NCBI RefSeq assembly: GCF_015070875.1
Contig: NZ_JADDIV010000005.1
Span: 124,001-188,000, forward strand
Direction: 5' to 3'
From: Ramlibacter pallidus
GTDB lineage: Bacteria; Pseudomonadota; Gammaproteobacteria; Burkholderiales; Burkholderiaceae_C
Length of the DNA stretch: 64,000 nt
The notes beneath the pieces are model-generated. The model was not told the origin of the DNA and ran no database searches. It worked only from the letters and a program-made list of their open reading frames with translations. Both the position numbers and the translations under genes were made by a program. Positions 54,745 to 61,421 of this stretch are shown here, piece after piece. Each line of letters opens with the position of its first letter. The first letter of the stretch is position 1.

Positions 54745-54759
54745 CCGTGTCGGACACGG
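54745..54759. promoter_or_regulatory. 15-bp palindrome CCGTGTC-G-GACACGG
   Basis: A perfect 7-bp palindrome in the 116-base gap between the HtrA-like gene and the 62-aa gene. It is flanked by two CTGTCAG direct repeats (54724-54730 and 54760-54766). The core GTGTCGGAC recurs upstream of two other genes in the window. Confidence 0.45.
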
Positions 54760-54783
54760 CTGTCAGATCCCGAACGGCCGGAT

Positions 54784-55806
54784 TCAGATGCCGGACGGCT
54801 TGCGCAGGGTCTTCATGCGGTCGACGCCCTTGATCGTCAGTTGCCGCACCTGCGACCCTTGCTGCACCGTCAGCCGGACCTCGGCCTCCGGATCGTTGCG
54901 CGCCCACAGCCGCTTGTAGAACGCTTCCAGCGTGCCGACCTGTTCGCCGTCGACGGCGAGCACCACGTCGCCGGGCGCGAGACCCGCTTCGCTCGCCGGG
55001 CCCTCCCGGTTGACGCGCACCACATATACGCGCCCGCCCCGCTCGGCGGAGCTCACACCGAGCCAGGGGCGCCGGCTGGCCTGGGTACTGCCGGTCTGCT
55101 GCATCTCCGCGAGAACCGGCTTGAGGAGGTCCACCGGCACGAACATGTTCCCGGGCTGGCCGCTGCGGTCGTCGGCGGTGTCGCCCACGAACAGGCTCCC
55201 GATGCCCAGCAACTCGCCGCGCGGGTTGAACAGGGCCGCGCCGCTGTGGTTGCGCAGCGGCGGGCTCGTGAACAGCGCGCTTTCGATGTGGTACTCCCAG
55301 TAGCCCGAGAACGGCCGGTTGGCCACCAGGCGCGTGAGCGCGATGCCGCCGTCCTCTCCGCCTGTGGCGGCCACCAGCGGCGCGCGGGGGGCGGCGCCCG
55401 CCGCGCTTCCGAGCATCACGGGCTGCACGCCGCGCAGGGGCAGCAGCGTGCGCAGCAGCCCGAATCCGGTGGCGAGGTCATAGCCGACCGGGCGCGCCGG
55501 AATGATCCGGTTGTCATGCGTGGTCACCTGGATCGCGTCCGCCTCGAGCAGCAGGTACCCGATCGTGAGGATCAGGCCGTCCGGTCCGATCACGACGCCG
55601 GAGCCGTTGCGCTGCCGGCCGAGGGTCTCGGCCGAACGTGCTCCCTCCGCGGCCGTGACCTGCACGCCGACCACCGCTTCCAGGGCACGCGCCATGGTGT
55701 CGATGCCCGGCGGCGCGGCGGCAGGCGACGCCGCGTGTGCCGCCGCCAGCAGCCCGGTGCCCAGGAAGAACGCGGCCAGCCGGCGCGCGCGGTGCAGCAG
55801 CGACAT
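54784..55806 (-). CDS. HtrA/DegP-like PDZ protein lacking the catalytic histidine
   Basis: A 340-residue exported S1C-type protein: signal peptide (cleavage near AHAAS, residue 26), trypsin-like domain (about 40-220) and one PDZ domain (about 235-335, WLGVSSAERGGRVYVVRV; GPASEAGLAPGDVVLAVDGE). The triad is incomplete: TNAHVV with the catalytic His reads TIGYLLLEA (about 82-90), and GNSGG is NHSGAAL (about 190-196), where Ser remains. YDLATGFGLLR fits the Asp region. A similar TIGYL subfamily exists in other Proteobacteria. It may be a non-proteolytic chaperone/sensor. First gene of the cassette. Confidence 0.8.
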   Translation of the reverse strand: MSLLHRARRLAAFFLGTGLLAAAHAASPAAAPPGIDTMARALEAVVGVQVTAAEGARSAETLGRQRNGSGVVIGPDGLILTIGYLLLEADAIQVTTHDNRIIPARPVGYDLATGFGLLRTLLPLRGVQPVMLGSAAGAAPRAPLVAATGGEDGGIALTRLVANRPFSGYWEYHIESALFTSPPLRNHSGAALFNPRGELLGIGSLFVGDTADDRSGQPGNMFVPVDLLKPVLAEMQQTGSTQASRRPWLGVSSAERGGRVYVVRVNREGPASEAGLAPGDVVLAVDGEQVGTLEAFYKRLWARNDPEAEVRLTVQQGSQVRQLTIKGVDRMKTLRKPSGI

Positions 55807-55921
55807 GGGAACTCCCCCGGAGTGGACAGCCAGAATGCGCCAAATCCCGGGGCCGTGCAAGCGCCGGTCTTTCGTAATTCAAGGGAGCCGTTTTTGCATA
55901 ATCCGGCTTTTCCGAATTCCC

Positions 55922-55927
55922 GAGGAA
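55922..55927 (+). promoter_or_regulatory. Shine-Dalgarno fixing the GTG start of the H-NS-like gene
   Basis: GAGGAA five bases before GTG at 55933, in a locally AT-rich leader (TTTTTGCATAATCCGG about 35 bases upstream contains a CATAAT -10-like box). Confidence 0.6.
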
Positions 55928-55932
55928 TCTCC

Positions 55933-56265
55933 GTGGCGACCTACCAGGAATTGAAAGAGCAGGCCGAAAAGCTGCTGGCCGAAGCCGAAAGGATGCGCGA
56001 GCAGGAAATCGCGGATGCCATCGCGGATATCCGGCGCAAGATCGATCTTTATGGATTGACGGCCGCGGACCTGGGATTTGCCCGTTCCGGACCTGGGATG
56101 GCGCAGCGCGCGAAGCCGGGGAAATCCGTGGCCAAGGCGCCGGTGAAATACCGCGGGCCGAACGGGGAGACCTGGTCCGGCGGCCGGGGCCGCAAGCCGC
56201 AATGGGTGACGCAGGCCCTCAAGGAGGGGCGCAGCCTCGAAGACTTCGCGGTGAACGGGCGCTAG
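55933..56265 (+). CDS. H-NS-family nucleoid-associated protein
   Basis: A 110-residue DNA-binding protein. The N-terminal half is a coiled-coil oligomerisation region (QELKEQAEKLLAEAERMREQ, about 6-25). The C-terminal domain has KYRGPNGETWSGGRGRKPQW (about 73-92), where the RGRKP loop inserts into the minor groove of AT-rich DNA. GTG start with GAGGAA in front. H-NS proteins silence horizontally acquired and surface-polysaccharide genes; its location beside the exopolysaccharide locus makes local regulation possible but unproven. Confidence 0.92.
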   Translation: MATYQELKEQAEKLLAEAERMREQEIADAIADIRRKIDLYGLTAADLGFARSGPGMAQRAKPGKSVAKAPVKYRGPNGETWSGGRGRKPQWVTQALKEGRSLEDFAVNGR

Positions 56266-56274
56266 CCGGCGCCC

Positions 56275-57378
56275 TCAGGCGCGCACATCGGCCGCGGAAT
56301 CGGCGGCGTTGCCGGCCTCGGAGCTGTCCGCCAGCCGGCGGTAGAACAGGTGGTACGCGAGGGCGCAGCCACCGAGTGCCGGCAGGAGGATGTCCGGCCG
56401 GGTCGGGAACAGGATGGCCGGGATGACCGGCACGGCCGCACAGACCCACATCACCAGGGAGACCGCCGCGTTGCGGACGTTCGGGCGGGCGCCGCTCAGG
56501 CGCGGGTGCACGATCCGCAGGGCCACCAGGCTGTGCAGGTGGTGGCGGTCCGCCTGGCCGGGCGACTGCCGCAGCTTGCGGCGGCGCAGGATGCTGTAGA
56601 CGACCTCGATCGTCGGGTAACCGCACAGGAGGACGCTCGCCCACGGCGAAACCGAGGGATTGCGGGCGAGCAGTTCCACCGACAGCCACGCCAGGGCGAA
56701 GCCGGAGAAATAGGCGCCGCCATCACCCAGGAACAGCTTGCCCCAGGGGTAGTTCACCAGCCAGAACCCGCCCATGGCCGCGGCCACGACCAGCGCGGCG
56801 ATGGCCAGCGGGGCGTCGCCCAGGGCATAGGCGATCGCCGCCAGGGCGGCGGTGGAGATGATCACGGTGCCGCTGGCCAGGCCATGGAAGCCGTCGATGA
56901 TGTTGATCGCGTTGGCCACCCCGCCCACCGCGAACGCGGTGAACAGGACGGCGAGCGGCCAGACCGACAGGAGGACGTCCGCCAGGGGAATGTCGACGCG
57001 GGTGAGGCCGATGCCCGTGAGCACCGCCGCCAGCCCGCCGGCGCCCATGGTCACCAGCAGCCGGGTGCGCACGCTCACCCGCTTGGTGACGTCTTCCAGC
57101 AGGCCGACCAGCAACGCGGGCATGCCGGCCAGGAGGATGACCGACAGCAGCCGGCGCTCGTGTTCGCCCGCGATGAGCGCCCAGGCGGCGGTGACGCCGG
57201 CATAGATGGCGATGCCGCCCACGCGGGGGGTCGGCACGGAGTGGAACTTCTGGACGCCCGTGGGCAGGTCCATCGTGAGATGGCCGTGCTTGTGCGCGCT
57301 CAGCACGAGGGCTTGCGCCAGCACCAGCGCGACGACCAGCGTGAGGGCAATCGACCAGAACGGACTCAGGGACAGCAA
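56275..57378 (-). CDS. MraY/WecA-family glycosyl-1-phosphate transferase
   Basis: A 367-residue polytopic enzyme with about 10-11 helices that transfers a sugar-1-phosphate from a UDP-sugar to undecaprenyl phosphate, the first step of polymer synthesis. The conserved motifs are DLPTGVQKFHSVPTPRVGG (about residues 37-55), the NAINIIDGFHGLASG metal site (about 150-164) and YPWGKLFLGDGGAY (about 210-223), with a late HHLHS. The TTG start at 57378 follows GAAGAGG after five bases; ATG 57429 is an alternative. It probably initiates the nearby exopolysaccharide. Confidence 0.87.
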   Translation of the reverse strand: MLSLSPFWSIALTLVVALVLAQALVLSAHKHGHLTMDLPTGVQKFHSVPTPRVGGIAIYAGVTAAWALIAGEHERRLLSVILLAGMPALLVGLLEDVTKRVSVRTRLLVTMGAGGLAAVLTGIGLTRVDIPLADVLLSVWPLAVLFTAFAVGGVANAINIIDGFHGLASGTVIISTAALAAIAYALGDAPLAIAALVVAAAMGGFWLVNYPWGKLFLGDGGAYFSGFALAWLSVELLARNPSVSPWASVLLCGYPTIEVVYSILRRRKLRQSPGQADRHHLHSLVALRIVHPRLSGARPNVRNAAVSLVMWVCAAVPVIPAILFPTRPDILLPALGGCALAYHLFYRRLADSSEAGNAADSAADVRA

Positions 57379-57383
57379 GACGA

Positions 57384-57390
57384 CCTCTTC
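57384..57390 (-). promoter_or_regulatory. Shine-Dalgarno supporting the TTG start at 57378
   Basis: GAAGAGG on the minus strand, five bases before TTG. The alternative ATG at 57429 has no comparable site. Confidence 0.5.
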
Positions 57391-57448
57391 TCCATCTCCA
57401 TCACCTCGGGCTTGGGGCAAATGCCACAAACTGTGACAGGGAGACGCA

Positions 57449-57477
57449 CTTTATTGCAAAACACCCGTCAATGGCAA
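57449..57477 (-). promoter_or_regulatory. Candidate sigma-70 promoter of the WecA-like gene
   Basis: On the minus strand TTGCCA (57477-57472), 17 bases, then ATAAAG (57454-57449). The -35 hexamer is 5/6 to consensus, the -10 is poor. It would place the start of transcription about 60-65 bases before the TTG start. The remainder of this 229-base gap holds only the TCCATT-N6-AATGGA inverted repeat (57482-57499) and the tRNA. Confidence 0.3.
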
Positions 57478-57607
57478 TCCTTCCATTGGGGCAAATGGAT
57501 GTGACACCACGATGGCAGCGGCGAAGTGTGCCCGGATTCACACGTTTCAGGGTGTCATGACTGGGGAACTTGCGTAAACCTGCCCGCTTGCTGACCGGGG
57601 CGGGCCT

Positions 57608-57694
57608 TGGTGCCGGAGGCCGGAATCGAACCGGCACGGTGTTGCCACCGGCAGATTTTGAGTCTGCTGCGTCTACCGATTTCGCCACTCCGGC
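57608..57694 (-). tRNA. tRNA-Leu (anticodon CAA)
   Basis: An 87-base tRNA with encoded CCA. The acceptor arm GCCGGAG pairs with CTCCGGC and the T arm holds GGTTCGATTCC. The anticodon stem GCAGA/TCTGC has loop CTCAAAA with anticodon CAA at 57658-57660. A long variable arm (CCGGTGGCAACACCG) is class II, confirming a leucine tRNA. It reads TTG codons. It is isolated, between a WecA-like gene and cysM. Confidence 0.96.
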
Positions 57695-57733
57695 AGCGGG
57701 AAGGGGAACCGGAAATTATGGCACAGTCGTTCC

Positions 57734-58642
57734 ATGCATCCCTCTTATCCAACGATCGAGGACGCGATCGGCAAGACCCCGCTGGTGGCCCTGCAACGCA
57801 TCGGCGCGGCTGAAAACGGGCCGCGTGGCAACGTCGTCCTGGGCAAGCTCGAAGGCAACAATCCCGCGGGCTCGGTGAAGGACCGCCCGGCGCTCTCCAT
57901 GATCCAGCGCGCCGAGGAGCGCGGCGACATCAAGCCCGGCGACACCCTGATCGAAGCCACGTCCGGCAACACCGGCATCGCGCTGGCCATGGCGGCAGCC
58001 ATCAAGGGCTACCGGATGGTGCTCATCATGCCGGAGGACCTGTCGGTGGAGCGGGCCCAGACCATGAAGGCCTTCGGCGCCGAACTGCTGCTGACGCCCA
58101 AGAGCGGCGGCATGGAGTACGCGCGCGACTTGGCGGAGAACATGCAGCGCGAGGGCAAGGGCCGCGTGCTCGACCAGTTCGCCAACGCGGACAACCCGCG
58201 CATCCATTACGAGACCACCGGGCCGGAGCTGTGGGAGCAGACGCACGGCCGCATCACCCATTTCGTCAGTGCGATGGGCACGACGGGCACGATCACGGGC
58301 GTGTCCCGCTTCCTGAAGGAGAAGAACCCGGCCGTGCGCATCATCGGCGCCCAGCCCAGCGAAGGCTCGCGCATCCCGGGCATCCGCAAGTGGCCGCAGG
58401 AATACCTGCCGAAGATCTACGATCCGTCCGCCGTCGACGAACTGGTGTACGTGAGCCAGGACGACGCCGAGGAGATGTGCCGGCGCCTCGCGCGCGAGGA
58501 GGGCATCTTCGCCGGGATCTCGGCCGCCGGCGCCTGCTGGGTGGCCCAGCAGGTCGCGCGCCAGGTCGAGAACGCCACCATCGCCTTCGTGGTGTGCGAT
58601 CGCGGGGACCGCTACCTTTCGACCGGCGTGTTTCCCGCGTGA
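57734..58642 (+). CDS. cysM: Cysteine synthase B
   Basis: A 302-residue PLP enzyme that makes cysteine from O-acetylserine and sulfide or thiosulfate. The PLP lysine is in NPAGSVKDRPALSMI (about residues 42-56), the substrate loop is EATSGNTGIALAMAA (about 75-89), and GTTGTITGVSRFLK (about 180-193) binds the phosphate. The CysM-type EGSRIPGIRKWPQEYLP follows. Length matches CysM (about 300), shorter than CysK. Its stop overlaps the Nudix start (GTGA). Confidence 0.95.
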   Translation: MHPSYPTIEDAIGKTPLVALQRIGAAENGPRGNVVLGKLEGNNPAGSVKDRPALSMIQRAEERGDIKPGDTLIEATSGNTGIALAMAAAIKGYRMVLIMPEDLSVERAQTMKAFGAELLLTPKSGGMEYARDLAENMQREGKGRVLDQFANADNPRIHYETTGPELWEQTHGRITHFVSAMGTTGTITGVSRFLKEKNPAVRIIGAQPSEGSRIPGIRKWPQEYLPKIYDPSAVDELVYVSQDDAEEMCRRLAREEGIFAGISAAGACWVAQQVARQVENATIAFVVCDRGDRYLSTGVFPA

Positions 58643-59184
58643 GCGCCCCTGCGGAGTACCGGTTCTGCCCGCAGTGCGCGGCGCCGCTGTCATGGATCGT
58701 GCAACGGGAGGACGGCGGTGACAAGCAGCGGCTGCGTTGCGCGGCCTGCGGCTGGACGCACTGGAACAACCCGACCCCCGTGCTCGCGGCCGTCATCGAG
58801 TACCGGGGCCAGGTGCTGCTGGCCCGCAACGCCGCGTGGACGCAGAAGATGTTCGCCCTGGTCACGGGCTTCATGGAGGCCGGCGAGACGCCGCAGGAGG
58901 GCATCCGCCGCGAGATCGCCGAGGAGACCAGCCTGCGTGCCGAGTCCCTGGACCTCATCGGGGTCTACGACTTCCAGCGCATGAACCAGGTCATCATCGC
59001 CTACCATGCGGTCTGCGAAGGCGAGGTGAAGCTGTCCCCGGAACTCGCCGAGTACCGGCTCTTCGCCCTGGACCAGCTGCGTTGCTGGCCCGCCGGCACG
59101 GGCCAGGCACTCGCCGACTGGCTGCGCAGCCGGGGCCACGAGCCGAGGTTCATGGAACCGCCGCGGCGCAGCGAGGAGACATGA
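58639..59184 (+). CDS. Nudix hydrolase with zinc ribbon (NudC-like)
   Basis: A 181-residue pyrophosphohydrolase. The N-terminal zinc ribbon has CPQC (about residues 10-13) and CAAC (about 34-37). The Nudix box GFMEAGETPQEGIRREIAEE (about 75-94) matches GX5EX7REUXEE; the consensus Gly after it is Ser. It resembles NADH pyrophosphatase NudC minus the N-terminal domain, so it may hydrolyse NADH or NADH-like caps. GTG start overlaps the cysM stop; its own stop overlaps the next ATG. Part of a three-gene operon. Confidence 0.88.
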   Translation: MSAPAEYRFCPQCAAPLSWIVQREDGGDKQRLRCAACGWTHWNNPTPVLAAVIEYRGQVLLARNAAWTQKMFALVTGFMEAGETPQEGIRREIAEETSLRAESLDLIGVYDFQRMNQVIIAYHAVCEGEVKLSPELAEYRLFALDQLRCWPAGTGQALADWLRSRGHEPRFMEPPRRSEET

Positions 59185-59411
59185 TGCAGATCGACAAGGA
59201 AATCGACACGCGGGGGCTGAACTGCCCCTTGCCCATCCTGAAGGCGAAGAAGGCGCTGACCGACATGCAGAGCGGTCAGCTGCTGAAGGTGGTTTCCACC
59301 GACGGCGGGTCGCTGCGTGACTTCCAGGCCTTCTCCCGCCAGACCGGCAACGACCTGGTGGAACAGCAGACCGTGGGCGAGGAGTACATCCACGTCCTGC
59401 GCCGGCGCTGA
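59181..59411 (+). CDS. TusA-family sulfur-carrier-like protein
   Basis: A 76-residue protein with the SirA/TusA signature: TRGLNCPLPILKAKKAL (about residues 10-26), containing the catalytic Cys in CPLP. TusA-type proteins carry persulfide sulfur for tRNA thiolation or other sulfur transfer. It is co-transcribed with cysM and the Nudix gene by 4-base overlaps, so a sulfur role is plausible. Two adjacent ATGs exist; the first overlaps the Nudix stop. Confidence 0.9.
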   Translation: MMQIDKEIDTRGLNCPLPILKAKKALTDMQSGQLLKVVSTDGGSLRDFQAFSRQTGNDLVEQQTVGEEYIHVLRRR

Positions 59412-59423
59412 GCGCCGGGTCCC

Positions 59424-60311
59424 TTAGATCTTCAGCCCGGAAAGGTATTCGCGGAACGACGCGCCCACCTCAGGGTGCTTCAGGGCGAAGTCGACGGACG
59501 CTTCCAGGAAGCCCTGCTTGCTGCCGCAGTCGTAGCGCTTGCCCTCGTAGCGGTAGGCGTAGACGCCTTCCGTCGCGATCAGTTGCGCGATCCCGTCCGT
59601 GAGCTGGATCTCCCCGCCGCTGCCGCGCGGCTGGTTCTCGATGCGGTCGAAGACGGAGGGCGTCAGGATGTAGCGGCCGGCCACGCCCAGGCGCGACGGT
59701 GCCTTCTCCGGCGAGGGCTTCTCCACCATCTGCGAGACCTTCACAAGCCGTTCGCCTGCCGGCTCCCCGGCCACGATGCCATAGCGCTTGACGTGCTCCA
59801 GCGGCACCTCCTGCACGGCGAGCACGGAGCTCTGCACCCGCATGAACACGTCCACCATCTGCGTGAGGACGCCCGGTCCGCCCTCGTTGCCGATCATGAG
59901 GTCGTCGGCAAGCAGCACGGCGAAGGGATCGTTGCGCACGATGTGGCGCGCGCACAGGACCGCATGGCCGAGCCCCAGCGACCGCGGCTGCCGCACGTAG
60001 GAGCAGTCCATGTCGGCCGGTGCCAGGGTGCGCACCATCTCCAGCAGTTCTTCCTTGCCGCCGGCCTCGAGTTCGCTCTCGAGCTCGTAGGCGGTGTCGA
60101 AGTGGTCCTCGATCGCGCGCTTGTTGCGCCCGGTCACGAAGATCATGTGCCGGATGCCGGCCTCATAGGCCTCCTCGACGGCGTACTGGATCAGGGGCTT
60201 GTCCACCACCGGCAGCATTTCCTTGGGCTGCGCCTTGGTGGCCGGAAGGAAGCGTGTTCCCAGGCCCGCGACGGGAAAGACCGCTTTGTTAACATGTGTG
60301 AACTTTTTCAT
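59424..60311 (-). CDS. galU: UTP-glucose-1-phosphate uridylyltransferase
   Basis: A 295-residue enzyme making UDP-glucose, the precursor of exopolysaccharide and LPS sugars. The nucleotidyl motif [20 protein letters not shown] (about residues 16-35) is complete, followed by [11 protein letters not shown]. The UDP-glucose-binding regions ([30 protein letters not shown]) are intact. Length is standard. It is separated by about 100 bases from the divergent dehydrogenase-like gene. Confidence 0.96.
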   Translation of the reverse strand: MKKFTHVNKAVFPVAGLGTRFLPATKAQPKEMLPVVDKPLIQYAVEEAYEAGIRHMIFVTGRNKRAIEDHFDTAYELESELEAGGKEELLEMVRTLAPADMDCSYVRQPRSLGLGHAVLCARHIVRNDPFAVLLADDLMIGNEGGPGVLTQMVDVFMRVQSSVLAVQEVPLEHVKRYGIVAGEPAGERLVKVSQMVEKPSPEKAPSRLGVAGRYILTPSVFDRIENQPRGSGGEIQLTDGIAQLIATEGVYAYRYEGKRYDCGSKQGFLEASVDFALKHPEVGASFREYLSGLKI

Positions 60312-60413
60312 CGACGGTGTGTTCTTGTAAGGCTAGAGTCTGCGGATTCTCTCGAGAGGCCGTTCATTGTGCTGAAGAAGCGGTCATTCCGGTGAAGGCG
60401 AGGAACGTCCCCC

Positions 60414-61421
60414 TTGGAAATTCTCCTTCTTGAGCGGCTGGTCCCCGAGGCCCACGCATGGCTGGAAGCGCGGCACCAGGTCGCGTACCGGCCGGAGCTC
60501 GCCGCCGAGCCGGCCGAGCTGCGCAAGCAGCTCTACAACGTGCAGGCCCTCGTGCTGCCACGCAAGGTCGCCGTCACCCGCGAGTTTCTCGATTTCGCGC
60601 CCGTGCTGCGCGCCGTCGCCCGCATGCACGTCGGCACCGACAACACCGACCTCGAGGCGTGCCGCGACCGCCGCGTGCGCGTGGTCCAGGCCATCAACGC
60701 GCACGTGCGCTCCAACGCCGAATTCCTGCTGGCCAGCCTGCTGTTGCTGTACCGGCGCGGCATCGGCGCCACGCTGCGCGGCGAACGCCATGCACCCGGG
60801 ACGATCGGCCGCGAGGTGCATGGCAGCACCATCGGCTTCCTGGGCCTGGCCCCGTCGGCCCATGCGCTGGCCGCCATGCTGGATTCGCTGGGCGCCAAGC
60901 TGATCGGGTACGACCCTGCGGTGCACCACACGGCGAGCATCTGGCAGCGCCTGAAGATCCGCCCGGTGACGCTGCAGGAGCTCACCGCGCAGGCGGACGC
61001 CGTCTCGGTGCAGGTGCTCTACGCGTCCCGCTACCACCACTTCGTCAACGAGGCGGTGCTGGCGAACTGCAGGAAGGGCCAGGTCTGGGTGGGGACCACG
61101 CGGTCCGCGCTGTTCGAGCCGGAGGCGCTCGCCGCCGCGCTGAAGGACGGCCGCATCGAAGCCGCCATGCTCGATGGCGCGGAGAACGGGTTCGCGTCGC
61201 GCGGCACGCCGCTGCACGACGCGCAGAACCTGCACCTCACGCCGCGGCTCGGGTCGCTCACGCGCGAGTCGCGCCTGCGCGCGAGCTGGTACGTGGCGCA
61301 GCGCCTGCACGAGACGCTGACCGCCCCGCGCAATTCGGGGTACGACACCATCCTGAGCGCGCCCATGGGGCTGGACAACCCCGAGAGCGTGCCGGCCAGC
61401 CGGCCGCAGGACCTCGTCTGA
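60414..61421 (+). CDS. 2-hydroxyacid-dehydrogenase-like protein with altered active site
   Basis: A 335-residue member of the D-isomer-specific 2-hydroxyacid dehydrogenase fold. The start is TTG (MEILLLERLVPE). The N-terminal ARMHVGTDNTDLEAC and hinge VRSNAEFLLAS are family-like. The Rossmann loop is GFLGLAPSAHAL (about 142-153), with Pro and Ala in place of the glycines. The catalytic Arg is likely in TTRSALFEPEAL, but the His of LTPH is Arg (LTPRLGSLTRES, about 276). The catalytic Glu seems present as ENGFA. It could be a non-canonical or inactive version. It ends adjacent to valS. Confidence 0.75.
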   Translation: MEILLLERLVPEAHAWLEARHQVAYRPELAAEPAELRKQLYNVQALVLPRKVAVTREFLDFAPVLRAVARMHVGTDNTDLEACRDRRVRVVQAINAHVRSNAEFLLASLLLLYRRGIGATLRGERHAPGTIGREVHGSTIGFLGLAPSAHALAAMLDSLGAKLIGYDPAVHHTASIWQRLKIRPVTLQELTAQADAVSVQVLYASRYHHFVNEAVLANCRKGQVWVGTTRSALFEPEALAAALKDGRIEAAMLDGAENGFASRGTPLHDAQNLHLTPRLGSLTRESRLRASWYVAQRLHETLTAPRNSGYDTILSAPMGLDNPESVPASRPQDLV

